Shown in pieces: positions 57,501 through 61,289 of a stretch of DNA of 64,000 bases; position 1 is the first letter of the stretch; the number at the start of each line of letters is the position of its first letter. Both the position numbers and the translations under genes were made by a program. Under the pieces are notes generated by a model. That model was not told the DNA's origin. It did no database searches and saw only the letters and a program-made list of their open reading frames with translations. This DNA is from Semisulcospira habei (taxonomy: Eukaryota; Mollusca; Gastropoda; Semisulcospiridae), in NCBI GenBank assembly GCA_036245525.1, contig BTPG01000007.1, positions 167,490,148-167,554,147 of the forward strand. The letters are read 5' to 3'.

Positions 57501-58491
57501 ATGGTGAAGCTGCAAAAATACAAGACACTGTCTCCAGGATAAGATGGTCCTAAATAAAAATTTTAATAAACAAATAAATACATTATTAAGACAATCCAAA
57601 CCTTTCATGAATCTGCCAGTGCGAAAAGCATGGATGCCGATGACAAGGTCGACGTGATGCTCCTCTAGAACAGTATTAATGTCAGAAATGCCTTCCATCT
57701 CCTGCAGATCCCATAGCAGACAGCTGTGACCATTTTTCACTAGGTGAGAGCTGAGCAAACAGAAAAGATGAGTTAAAATTTTAAAATAATTGTTCATTTG
57801 TATACTTTGCTTCTCATCCTGACAGCAGCAGAGGTCAAATAATGCCTGCACTGTGGGTGATTTTTTTTTTAAAAATAGAAGAATTTAATCCTTAATCAGA
57901 ATGAAGGCTGCAAATAGCAAAATGACAATGAAGATGTTCAATCAGCTTAAATGCCAACAACTGACCGTTGACTGTCATTAAAGTGTCAAGTAAACACTCA
58001 GCGCTGGCAGCCCAACAGCGCAATGCTCATACGTTGACAGCCAGCCATCAAATAACGCTGCACTAGGCTGGTGCGCTGCTTATCCCATAAAGCCTTAACT
58101 TGCTACCGCCCACTCCCAGGCTACAAATTCTTTAAAATGCTAAAGCAAAGTTCCTTTTTTTGCGCACATCCCCCGACACCCCCCCCCCCCCCTCCTCGGC
58201 TAATAATCTGTTTAAATGTGAAAGTACATTTTTTTTAAAAGTTTGGATCCCCCACCCCTGTTTAATATTTTGGTGAGTAGTGATATTCCTGACATCCACC
58301 CCCGACCCCAGATGTATCTTGCTGATGGAGAAGGCCGACTGAATCCTACTGAACCGTAAACTTTACAATTTTCTGACCCATTGCCTCTGGTTTAGAGATA
58401 ATTTATACTAATATTACCGTATGCGTGAAATTGTGCCATAGTTGCCCCCCTTCATCTTGAGGGGTGTCAGAAGGAATAGTGTCCGAGGCAT
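32510..58491 (-). CDS. GLT1D1: GLT1D1-like glycosyltransferase (glycosyltransferase 1 domain-containing protein 1), complete
   Basis: Ten coding exons join in phase (74, 149, 106, 52, 40, 159, 50, 47, 220 and 183 nt; 1,080 nt, 359 residues plus stop), close to the length of vertebrate GLT1D1. The order follows the family: N-terminal Rossmann half ([12 protein letters not shown]; exon 3 [18 protein letters not shown]), linker ([20 protein letters not shown]), then the GT-B C-terminal half ([39 protein letters not shown] with the E-x7-E sugar-nucleotide signature, [10 protein letters not shown]). No signal peptide or membrane segment is evident. The acceptor substrate cannot be told from sequence. 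Start: first in-frame ATG (58489-58491), with an acceptor-like CTTTCTGCAG at 58527 implying a non-coding exon upstream. The introns hold many transposons, but no exon is disrupted. Confidence 0.92.
32973..33185. repeat. Hairpin MITE family A, copy 4
   Basis: It starts TTAACCCATTCAGAG and ends GAGTTAA. The hairpin at about 33008-33108 is centred on TTGGCGCCTGTCGGCGCCAA with very few mismatches. It lies in the last GLT1D1 intron. Confidence 0.8.
33343..33562 (-). CDS. GLT1D1: GLT1D1-like exon 9
   Basis: Acceptor TTGTGTTCTTCAG, donor CACAG/GTAAGC; phase 2 in, 0 out. Residues 226-299. Contains [19 protein letters not shown] (start of the E-x7-E motif) and NGLLFCTPQ. This is the most diagnostic exon. 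Confidence 0.93.
33723..34001. repeat. Hairpin MITE family A, copy 5, with a nested insertion
   Basis: The hairpin at 33822-33925 has two mismatched stretches near the centre. A short LINE-end fragment interrupts the left flank between GACATGCATCGAG and GACATGGATCGAG. The element ends GTGTTAA. Confidence 0.7.
33767..33814 (-). mobile_element. Ultra-short LINE 3'-end insertion
   Basis: About 50 bp carrying TTAGTTAGTTATTTGGGTTT and GGCCATCTCACGGTGG, flanked by a 13-bp duplication with one mismatch (GACATGSATCGAG). Its complement matches the 3' end of the LINE remnant near 19.74 kb and the fragment at 63.72 kb. Confidence 0.55.
34237..34310. repeat. Hairpin family B, diverged copy
   Basis: AGTAAGAGGCATACATTCTC with CATGAGCCCC and GGGGCTCATGAGTAC arms; the outer parts no longer pair. 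Confidence 0.5.
34579..34625 (-). CDS. GLT1D1: GLT1D1-like exon 8
   Basis: 47 nt, [15 protein letters not shown], phase 0 in and 2 out. Acceptor TATCTTTCAG, donor AGAG/GTAGGA. Confidence 0.82.
35088..35158. repeat. Hairpin MITE family A, core only
   Basis: TAGTTCAAGGGTAGTGCCAG pairs with CTGGCACTACCCTTGAACTA; centre GGCGCCTAGAGGTGCC. The TTAA flanks are not recognisable. Confidence 0.7.
35741..35790 (-). CDS. GLT1D1: GLT1D1-like exon 7
   Basis: 50 nt, [17 protein letters not shown] (a hydrophobic strand ending in GP, typical of GT-B enzymes). Phase 1 in, 0 out. Acceptor TTTTCCTCCAG, donor CAGTG/GTGAGT. A LINE fragment begins only about 30 bp upstream of the acceptor. Confidence 0.88.
35821..36380 (+). 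mobile_element. LINE 3' fragment (polymerase C-terminus)
   Basis: The plus strand encodes [35 protein letters not shown] and [10 protein letters not shown], a C-terminal region known from invertebrate and fish LINEs. The frame is broken after 36082, where [16 protein letters not shown] sequence continues in another frame. A GT-rich 3' UTR follows. It is oriented opposite to the host gene. Confidence 0.6.
36757..38011. other. 1.25-kb insertion inside the L2-like LINE
   Basis: It interrupts the polymerase between the codons for [11 protein letters not shown]... and [18 protein letters not shown] stands at the left edge and CCCTTTAAG at the right, perhaps a short target duplication. No clear inverted termini. 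A minus-strand candidate exon (37508-37717) and CCAAT-like ATAACCAATCGG upstream of it lie inside. Its origin is not recognised. Confidence 0.5.
37508..37717 (-). CDS. Possible first exon of an unrecognised basic protein
   Basis: The frame opens at AAGATGGCGG (the AAGATGG context resembles both a Kozak site and a YY1-type initiator). It encodes 70 residues: [54 protein letters not shown]. It ends at an excellent donor, [21 protein letters not shown] resembles a nuclear localisation signal. No partner exon was found further along the minus strand, and phase 0 does not fit GLT1D1 exon 7. It may be a captured gene piece or part of an unknown transposon gene. Codon content differs from the AT-rich surroundings. 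Confidence 0.35.
39301..41113. other. Intronic sequence without recognised genes
   Basis: Mostly AT-rich, within the long GLT1D1-like intron 6. Apart from the RFX-like site at 39471 nothing was recognised. Short frames have no domain. Confidence 0.4.
39471..39484. promoter_or_regulatory. Perfect palindromic X-box (RFX-type site)
   Basis: GTTGCCATGGCAAC is fully symmetric and matches the RFX transcription-factor consensus, which marks ciliary and other genes. It lies deep inside an intron; function is inferred from the motif alone. Confidence 0.45.
41114..42666 (+). mobile_element. Internally deleted DIRS-type element (about 1.55 kb)
   Basis: The left end GAATTTTTCTCTAAAATGTA and CTTTTCGAAAAATACTTACC matches the left end of the element at 45949. 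The right end CCGTCGTAATGATTTTGAGA matches its right end. TTACCGACGGCAT and ATGCCGTCGTAA form short inverted termini. Inside, a broken gag start is readable in shifted frames: [19 protein letters not shown] and [18 protein letters not shown], equivalent to the zinc-ribbon part of the intact copy. Polymerase and recombinase are absent. It is oriented opposite to the full element. Confidence 0.7.
41586..42422 (+). pseudogene. Gag-derived frame of the deleted DIRS element
   Basis: The 278-codon frame starts after the first zinc-ribbon half. Its N-terminus ([20 protein letters not shown]) aligns with [20 protein letters not shown] of the full-length gag. The rest contains three degenerate copies of a module ([35 protein letters not shown]) at about 41863-41960, 42157-42255 and 42311-42410. 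No known domain remains. It probably yields no functional product. Confidence 0.5.
43040..43800 (-). mobile_element. L2/CR1-like LINE 3' fragment
   Basis: On the minus strand [48 protein letters not shown] and [17 protein letters not shown] form the conserved end of the polymerase. A frame change follows (AYHHFDGSL). The 3' end GCGCCATATAAATACCATG with (ATT)n resembles L2 tails. A G-run (43149-43169) and a CA tract lie in the 3' UTR. Confidence 0.75.
43801..44575. other. Intronic, no gene recognised
   Basis: AT-rich intron 6 sequence. A TATTGTATTGTATC-like simple repeat lies near 44288-44325 and a small tandem repeat (TGAGCTAACGAATATG) at 44531-44565, just outside exon 6. Confidence 0.4.
44576..44734 (-). 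CDS. GLT1D1: GLT1D1-like exon 6
   Basis: 159 nt, [11 protein letters not shown] to [16 protein letters not shown] and MDTIS. Acceptor TTTATTCCAG, donor ATCAG/GTACAG. Phase 1 in and out. Confidence 0.9.
45063..45578. mobile_element. Family C element, medium copy
   Basis: It runs from GGCAAAGCCATTATGGCTCA to the end CGCACTTGGGCCAAAAAA. It holds two internal units, including CTGTGACCTTGACCTTTGTG and AGTATGCATAGAAAGGTCTT. Confidence 0.7.
45753..45792 (-). CDS. GLT1D1: GLT1D1-like exon 5
   Basis: 40 nt, [13 protein letters not shown]; acceptor CTATAATTGCAG, donor ACAAG/GTAAGT. Phase 0 in, 1 out. The TTAA MITE at 45834 and the DIRS element at 45949 begin 42 and 157 bp upstream. Confidence 0.85.
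45834..45925. repeat. Short TTAA MITE without hairpin core
   Basis: TTAACCCTTTGGTTGTCAAT at the left and CAGCCAAAGGGTTAA at the right are inverted. Inner AGCACTT/AAAAAGTGCT also pair. At 92 bp it may be the minimal form from which hairpin families derive. It lies between GLT1D1 exon 5 and the DIRS element. Confidence 0.7.
45989..46160. repeat. DIRS inverted terminal repeat, left
   Basis: Reverse complement of 52039-52210 with no mismatch noticed by eye. It contains TACTTACCCGTTGTGTGCC and GCACTCGGGGAACC. The same 36-residue peptide is open on opposite strands at the two ends, which only reflects the repeat. Confidence 0.93.
46213..46309. repeat. DIRS internal complementary region
   Basis: 46213-46269 is the exact complement of the left end 45949-46005 (57 bp). 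46267-46309 is the exact complement of the right end 52186-52228 (43 bp). The halves overlap in TTT (46267-46269), which pairs with the AAA at both ends. In DIRS elements this region is thought to template completion of a circular intermediate from both ends. Confidence 0.9.
46406..46622 (-). pseudogene. Tyrosine recombinase C-terminal part, out of frame
   Basis: Minus-strand frame with the recombinase signature [14 protein letters not shown] (HxxR at 46598-46609) and the nucleophile in FARFYLRD (Tyr codon 46499-46501). It is separated from the upstream recombinase frame by a stop at 46725 and a stretch (about 46630-46725) readable only in a third frame ([11 protein letters not shown]). At least two frame changes therefore split the catalytic half. 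Confidence 0.75.
46725..48392 (-). CDS. DIRS tyrosine recombinase (N-terminal part; C-terminus frameshifted)
   Basis: In the 555-codon frame only about the last 240 residues look like a recombinase: a core-binding part ([38 protein letters not shown]) and the first catalytic Arg in [14 protein letters not shown] (about residue 468). The frame stops at ASSYL before the HxxR and Tyr motifs, which follow in other frames. The first 310 residues overlap the polymerase/RNase H gene in another frame and look like GC-driven open reading rather than real protein; the true start is probably near 47460. The enzyme class inserts the circular DNA by strand exchange without target duplication. As it stands the product would be inactive. 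Confidence 0.75.
   Translation of the reverse strand: MAPVVRRFNDVGSGAPDAAASSSSVDRPLLASVGSSPGRPSSPDLALCRRQPHWVGRSSPSSVPLDFGALARGLSAHSHQLAGDAGGVASPAVLGGSPQTPGATRPLGQHDCGGLHPETRWHSLSRPLYAPLPDDALVRGPGYYHSSPTHPRTPECLSRLAVSLRPAPAHGMDPSAGHLSDDLCPVGDSPGRLVRHKVEPSASALRLPDSRSTCLGCRCTLHSLGRPGGLRLPPDGSRTQSPSQASGMLGGPAVSCAVRLEPLLDHRPSQPRHGPAPAASRPTHHAQATASAAVPPLPGAAPPSRLEVVRQALGARGYSGAAVEAIASARRPSTIRVYEGKWRVLCSWCSEHGLSPTELTNPQLADFFLWLFRDLGLAPITVRGYLSMIADTYRHLGHPDPGACKDLADLMGHFGIQRPTHRSLLPRWDLPWVLTWLNSDRFEPLALARFADVTRKTCFLLALATASRVSELHALSARPTCLQFRADGSVQLLTDPAFLAKNRSPLTAPQVITLRPLRTNPLSQETRQQDPVRALRVICDDLKPSAEGVRASSYL
47315..49594 (-). CDS. DIRS reverse transcriptase / RNase H
   Basis: 759-codon frame on the minus strand. 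Residues 90-120: [20 protein letters not shown], a conserved lead-in of DIRS polymerases. Polymerase motifs: [19 protein letters not shown] (172-190), [12 protein letters not shown] (214-226), [15 protein letters not shown] (247-261), catalytic NYLDD (282-286), [13 protein letters not shown] (312-324). RNase H: CVDAS (D450), INWLEMQAV (E484), LSDNTT (D509), [11 protein letters not shown] (D560). All acidic residues are present and the frame is uninterrupted. It overlaps the gag frame by 200 nt. The real C-terminus is likely near residue 710 ([11 protein letters not shown]); beyond that the frame runs across recombinase sequence. Confidence 0.93.
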   Translation of the reverse strand: MLLLPAAFRPPARLGVAPRGRLDPLLRQPLLRPLSRPPPLAVLDPPGPVSPPGPVPPGDRVAGGLPDCPPALPPPTTSGSPVGGRLAFFSGNWLTLFPDDPWICDTVSAGLRIAFRSPPPLRRSPLWTEIPSDPLKASALRGEVSSLLRKAATEVVRVPYSPAFYSRLFVVPKPGGRWRPVIDLSALNKYITAPSFRMETARALRAAVQPLDFAVSLDLSDAYLHVPMHQASRKFLRFAIDGVVYQFRALPFGLNLSPWVFTRLMDAVVAKARQSSSSPTSNYLDDLLLRNQSETSLASDRDALLRLLAHLGFLVNDGKSDLSPSRRFVHLGMEFATDLNTVRLPAPRIQKIADLAGQLARLDVAPARVWLQLLGLLNAAADLIPLGRLYSRPIQLHLLLHWRPSSGDLTTLVPVPQMLLPHLRRWTDHSWLASGVPLAAPPPQTSLCVDASLTGWGAHLLPRFLSTSGPWPADLAHTHINWLEMQAVWQALQFWEDLLRHRELLVLSDNTTVVAYIQKQGGTRSPDLCMLLYRMMRWCEDRGITIRARHIPGHLNVLADSLSRCGQLLHTEWTLRQDIFRMICARWETPQVDLFATRWNHQLPLFVSPIPDPLAWAVDALSIPWDGLVAYAFPPTVLVPKVLLKLRGCSAVLLLVAPFAWNRSWTTDLLSLATDPPLLLPAPRTMLKQPRQPLFHPCPERLLLHAWRLCGKPSELEATRVQQWRRSLRPADLPPSESTRESGESCVPGALSTACRPRN
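49395..51494 (-). CDS. DIRS gag-like protein with zinc ribbon and RS domain
   Basis: 699-codon frame; the likely start is the internal Met at 51414-51416 ([12 protein letters not shown]). The N-terminal zinc ribbon reads CAQC, CLPCSGC, CDVC. Two copies of a [10 protein letters not shown] repeat follow (DNA 50935-51110), then a long Arg/Ser-rich domain ([20 protein letters not shown]), an acidic stretch ([20 protein letters not shown]), a KRKV element, and a conserved-looking C-terminal half ([29 protein letters not shown]). It should bind the element's RNA and form particles (inference from position). The frame is intact. The RS domain resembles splicing factors, perhaps aiding nuclear location. 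Confidence 0.85.
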   Translation of the reverse strand: MEYLGVGLGSLVRLCDLVLFVCCRNQMLTCAQCGDFKWPTDDHAVCLPCSGCASDHLCDVCATWPEIRWSDLWSFYRRERPPSAISRPTPVDVAPVVTTALPRLGLSERIDRRDPALFADQRTATAATPADPSGGSVCRQSARLTEPGLQQFATSRPTLTGLAPLSLHDKPADPSGGSVHRHRALLTESGQERRQPQPTRHSRAPDLSRSTVSARHSRSPRERRRKDRSPRRERRRSPRLSSSRARSRSPSHRSMRSPRHRHRRPSSRDRHSSSVVRRTSPRRRSRAPDRTPPRSFPRSPRRSPPPSSLPAHTRASREVRDAPPPKLRPSVVPHPPSRHPLDEEALSLLPEDSVSALLEEDARSLLPSDVGADVPSTLLSSSRAETLLALDEAARIIAATLPADSCPASPPLKRKVSAFVDAERQVKRFKSLPQPPGFKELRDVFSAHLQLPASREPVFFSDRRWPAGLDIAFRRDWYAGHSQAFSIPLPAIDPPAVSQAGGSALLRRSLPRGLDLTASLVRNTLACAGFLELLTQALVRRVEGAWHPSITPLLGDLLVLAEVANRAAYHSSVNAMAASANCDLMRRDALLLACREIPPDLRAQLRRAPLGGPLLFGDTWSSVRASNPDRWPVSAPPPRRFPSSRQARGRASRSVRPAAASAPASAPEQAPAFGRPRPSRARVPAWPRPAWRPGRGRAT
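51495..52038. other. DIRS 5' untranslated region
   Basis: GC-rich sequence between the gag frame and the right terminal repeat. A pyrimidine tract ending CTGTTGCAG lies at about 51427-51440 before the likely gag start and could serve as a splice acceptor (inference). Confidence 0.4.
52039..52210. repeat. DIRS inverted terminal repeat, right (promoter side)
   Basis: Partner of 45989-46160. As the upstream end for the minus-strand genes it should hold the promoter; no clear TATA box was seen. Confidence 0.93.
52314..52527. repeat. Hairpin MITE family A, copy 6
   Basis: It starts TTAACTCTTTCAGCCC and ends GAATGGGTTAA. The hairpin at about 52391-52495 has the centre TTGGCGCCTGTTGGCGCCAA. Confidence 0.8.
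52547..52928 (-). mobile_element. SINE of the CCCACCCGGGTCTG family, with 15-bp target-site duplication
   Basis: It is flanked by TCATTTTTGGATCCA on both sides (52532-52546 and 52929-52943). Reverse complement of 25127-25515. On the minus strand it ends GGGACGTTAAGCAATCTACA with a short AATC-like tail. It inserted 4 bp from the end of the neighbouring MITE A. Confidence 0.9.
53248..53446. repeat. TTAA MITE of hairpin family B
   Basis: ATAACCCCTTCACTGCCAG to AATGAAAGGGTTAA. The hairpin at about 53338-53403 carries AAGAGGCATAGACCCTCATG / TTATGAGGATCTATACCTCT. Confidence 0.7.
53511..53723. repeat. Hairpin MITE family A, copy 7
   Basis: Starts TTAACCCTATTCATCC. The hairpin at about 53549-53640 (GGCGCCTCAGGCGCC centre) differs by an indel or two. 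It ends near GTTATGGGTTGA, 20 bp from GLT1D1 exon 4. Confidence 0.7.
53743..53794 (-). CDS. GLT1D1: GLT1D1-like exon 4
   Basis: 52 nt, [17 protein letters not shown]; phase 2 in, 0 out, joining exon 5 as LW-PHIS. Acceptor ATATTTTGCAG. The donor TCTGG/GTGTGC is weak, so this exon may be skipped at times (inference). Confidence 0.85.
54002..54215. repeat. Hairpin MITE family A, copy 8
   Basis: CTAACCCATTTTAGCCCC to AAAGGTTAA. The hairpin at about 54040-54148 has the centre GGCGCCTTCAGGCGCC and one central mismatch. Confidence 0.8.
54322..55203. mobile_element. Non-autonomous DNA transposon (about 880 bp) nested in MITE B
   Basis: Inverted termini: GGAGGGTTGCATATGCTTGC at the left, GCACGCTACATGCAACCCAC at the right. 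Multiple GCTTAG/CTAAGC motifs fill both subterminal regions (54340-54440 and 55060-55190). TCCATG stands on both sides, perhaps part of an 8-bp duplication. The style recalls hAT elements. A C-run lies at 54461-54499. No transposase is seen. Confidence 0.65.
54461..54499. repeat. Poly(C) tract
   Basis: 39 consecutive C within the nested transposon. Confidence 0.97.
55394..55499 (-). CDS. GLT1D1: GLT1D1-like exon 3
   Basis: 106 nt, [20 protein letters not shown] to MSEAVYKA. Acceptor TTTTACTTTGCAG, donor CCAG/GTATTT. GGTDVN is the family's N-terminal glycine loop. Confidence 0.92.
55552..56730. repeat. Family C element, split by an RTE insertion
   Basis: The left end GGCAAAGCCCTTATGGCTCA and GTGACCTTTGTGACAAT (55559-55615) break at 55687. 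Family sequence resumes at 56645 with CCCTTGACTTTTACAATGAG and GAGTCTACTAAATTAGGATA. The right end is not found. Confidence 0.55.
55688..56633 (+). mobile_element. Internally deleted RTE LINE with 11-bp target-site duplication
   Basis: It lies between two copies of ACACATCTGTC (55677-55687 and 56634-56644). It keeps a GC-rich 5' region, the start of the endonuclease ([30 protein letters not shown]), then jumps to the polymerase C-terminus ([45 protein letters not shown]) and ends with an (AAGT)n tail. The endonuclease catalytic core and the whole polymerase core are missing. Both termini and the clean target duplication show it moved in this reduced form or was deleted afterwards. Confidence 0.85.
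57091..57167. repeat. Hairpin MITE family A, centre-deleted copy
   Basis: GAGGGTAGTGCCA directly meets TGGCACTACCCT around AGCTGAAC; the GGCGCC centre is lost. Outer TGGATTGTCCATGA / TCATGGCCAATCCA still pair. Confidence 0.65.
57187..57390. repeat. TTAA-type MITE of hairpin family B
   Basis: CTCCTTCACTGCCAGTAG to CAGCAGTGAAGGAATTAAG. The hairpin at about 57287-57348 is AAGAGGTATAGATCCTCATG against CATGAAGATCTATGTCTCTT. Confidence 0.65.
57602..57750 (-). CDS. GLT1D1: GLT1D1-like exon 2
   Basis: 149 nt, [20 protein letters not shown] to [14 protein letters not shown]. Acceptor TTTGCTCAG, donor AAAG/GTTTGG. Phase 2 in, 1 out. Confidence 0.9.
58418..58491 (-). CDS. GLT1D1: GLT1D1-like exon 1 (start codon)
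   Basis: 74 coding nt, [20 protein letters not shown] and ISRI. Donor ATACG/GTAATA. An acceptor-like CTTTCTGCAG ends at 58527, so a 35-nt leader lies in the same exon. Confidence 0.85.
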
Positions 58492-58894
58492 GATGCTGGC
58501 CAAGGCAGCACCCAATAGCGCATGTACTGCAGAAAGAAAACAACTCTACATTACAAACTTTTGTGTTTGTGCTTAAAATATGAGCTGATAGTTTTTTCTT
58601 TTCTTTTCAAAGTGGGCATTTCTTAATGCTGACTAAACACATAAATTAAAAACAAAAATATTAACACTATTGAGATCAAAACTACTTTCTCAAATAAACA
58701 ACTTAAAAGCCTAAAAATCAATGCCTGCCCACTTTGATAAATTTATAAGCTGCTCAATGATGCAACAACAGATCAATCAGCATAATGAATTTCCAACACA
58801 CATGTGCTTACTTAAACCTTCATAATCCACCATAGATCTGGGTGGTGACAGCTTGCAATTTCACCTTCTGCGTACATAGTCCATCAGTCATATG

Positions 58895-58978
58895 CTTTCA
58901 TCAGCAAGAGACATAGATTCTTATGAGCCTCTGCAGCTGCAGGGGCTCATTAGAACCTATGCCTCTTACTGCTGATAA
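58895..58978. repeat. Hairpin family B copy
   Basis: CAGCAAGAGACATAGATTCT pairs with AGAACCTATGCCTCTTACTGCTG around GAGCCTCTGCAGCTGCAGGGGCTC. Confidence 0.65.
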
Positions 58979-59469
58979 TTATAGGCTCAAGCTGTTTACA
59001 TGGAGGGGTAATGGTAAGGCAATATGAACTGTGTACACCATGGTAGTTTCTCATTTCAAAGAGACAGGTGTGTGCACTAGCTGATATACAGTGTGAGTGA
59101 ACATGAATATTGATTATAATATTATCAGAGACCATCACTGAGAAACGAAAAGATAAACATGTCAATTCTGGTAGCACATGAGGGTTATAAATGTCATTAT
59201 AAAAGCTTGCCTTAGCAGAAAAGATCAATATTTGTCACTCCACATACATACATGCATATTACAACAAACACAGTGGTGCAGGAAGAGATTTAGCCAAGGG
59301 TTATAATGACAAATGGCAGGGTCAGGTGGACAACACCTCTCCCAGGTTGAAAAATCAAATGAAAGGAGGTGGGAAAGGGAGAGCAAGACAGAAGTGCCAA
59401 ACACACCTTAGTTTCCACTGGCTGAAAAATCAAACATGAGGTGGGGAAGTGGACCAAAACATTCCCATT

Positions 59470-59640
59470 GACGGGGTGTGAGGGGGTGGGGGGTGGGGGG
59501 GGGGGGTGTGGCAAAGTGATATTCTGGCTACCCCCATCTCCCTGGTTGTATGACACTGATACATATTTACATAAGTGTACAATGGGGAGGGGGTGGGTGG
59601 GTGGGGTGGGGGTGGGGGGCGATTGGGGGTGGGTGGTGGG
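59470..59640. repeat. G-rich, quadruplex-prone tract
   Basis: Two blocks (59471-59508 and 59583-59647) with many runs of three to thirteen G in close succession on the plus strand. They lie upstream of GLT1D1-like coding exon 1, in its 5' intron or promoter side. The minus-strand proline/threonine frame is an artefact. Confidence 0.7.
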
Positions 59641-60247
59641 TGGGGGTCTGGCAGCTAAAAGATATTCTCCGTAGATTTGATGACAGAGATAAATATTAAC
59701 ATAAGTGTATAAATATATATGTTTGCATGTAACATGTAGATATAAAAACATAAAACACACATATGAAAACAATAAAATAGTCATTTGCAATTTCATTCAA
59801 AGTTTTCATAGTAAACACATGTACAGCAGATCAACCTGTATCCATAACTATCCAGTAGTGTAATCAACATTACTGGTCTAAAATCACCAAGATTTTAAGA
59901 GACCCTAAATAAAATTCATTAATTCAGTGGTGTAACAAGTATTATGAAAAGTTAAATGTTACTAGACTTAGCAACCAACCTGAATGCTCCTCTTCCATTT
60001 TGTTAGTGATGGTCACTTCTTTTTTCTGTACAACTACAAGTAATTATGAATTCTTCTTTTCCATCATGATAAGTTAGTGTGAATGCACCAGATCTGCCTG
60101 GTAGTTTCAGTCTCACCACTTCTCCTGTGTGAATCTTGCTGTATACTGCCAGTGGTCGCTGATTGCTTCTAAAATCTTTGTTAATTCAACACTAAAAAAA
60201 AAAAAAAAAAAACACCCTCAGCCACCCAAAGGAACAAAAATAAAGTG

Positions 60248-60325
60248 GTGTCTGCAGGAGGCATAGATTCTCATAATCTCCCGCATCTGTGTGAGCTCAC
60301 AAGGATGTTTGTCTGTTGCAGCTAG
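60248..60325. repeat. Hairpin family B, decayed copy
   Basis: GCAGGAGGCATAGATTCTCA is readable; the right arm is badly diverged (GTGAGCTCACAAGGATGTTT). A poly(A) run at 60193-60212 lies just before it. Confidence 0.45.
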
Positions 60326-60878
60326 ATTGTCTTCACTTTTTTCTGTTACTATTATATAGTATAACATTACTACAAATGTGTACACACATACACGGATTTA
60401 AGACACATTAACAGTCCTTACAGTTACACCAATCCAAAAAAATAGCACTCATAGTCATACTAATCACGAAATTGATATCAGTTCTAAATCTCTGCAGGCT
60501 ACTGCCAGCTGCTGAATAATTAATTACTGAACTACAGTATTCAATGTCGCAGTTGAATAGTGACGCAATGTTCACACAAACTTTTCACAGGGGTATCTTT
60601 CGATTGTGTACACAGGCCCGGTCAGGCTCAACTACTCGAGAAATCGAAAGCTTTTCAGATCACATCCTTACACAGTGAACGTCGATATTTCAGCCATAAT
60701 AATATGCATGCGCACACAGTGGGTTACTTCTCTCCATAAAGGTTTCCACTCTAAAGAAAATAATAATAAGAAATATCAAAAGCACGTGTGGAAACACATG
60801 CTTCCTGATTTATTCGCTAGAAAGAAGCCATAGCTGAAGGAAAGGTAACTCTGTTTTCCGCGCGAAGTAATGGCTTCA

Positions 60879-60912
60879 TGACGTAACTCAGTAGAACAGT
60901 TGCTATGGCAGC
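60879..60912. promoter_or_regulatory. CRE-like and X-box-like pair
   Basis: TGACGTAA (60879-60886) and GTTGCTATGGCAGC (60899-60912, two differences from the perfect X-box at 39471) lie 12 bp apart beside CCGCGCG. This could be a promoter for the GLT1D1-like gene (upstream non-coding exon expected) or for a plus-strand gene outside the window. Motif evidence only. Confidence 0.3.
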
Positions 60913-61289
60913 AGAGATGCTTAAGTTATCGAGGTTATCTGAGGTAACTTATCATGCCAATTTACATACCACTGGTTATAATATGTATGACAACTGGCTT
61001 GTTAAGGTCAATCACAACTGAATAATCAGTATCGACCGGAGTCACTGCCGAGTTCCGCCGGACATTCATGACTGACTGATGCGGCCGGGATCGCCTCAAT
61101 TCACAGTGGTCCACTGTTGAAATGGCGATAATGAACTGAACTGATCAAATGCGGCTTCGGTTATGACATAGGTGACCTCACACTGTTTGTTTCCCTGGAT
61201 TCGCTACAGACGATCACTGGGAGCAAATTGAAAACATGCATAGCACTTTTGTATTCAGGGGTCCGGCCGCCTCGCCCTGCCCGCTGAGC

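Noticed and set aside
59290..59796. 168-codon minus-strand frame
   Set aside because: Driven by the G-rich tract (proline/threonine runs); no motif.
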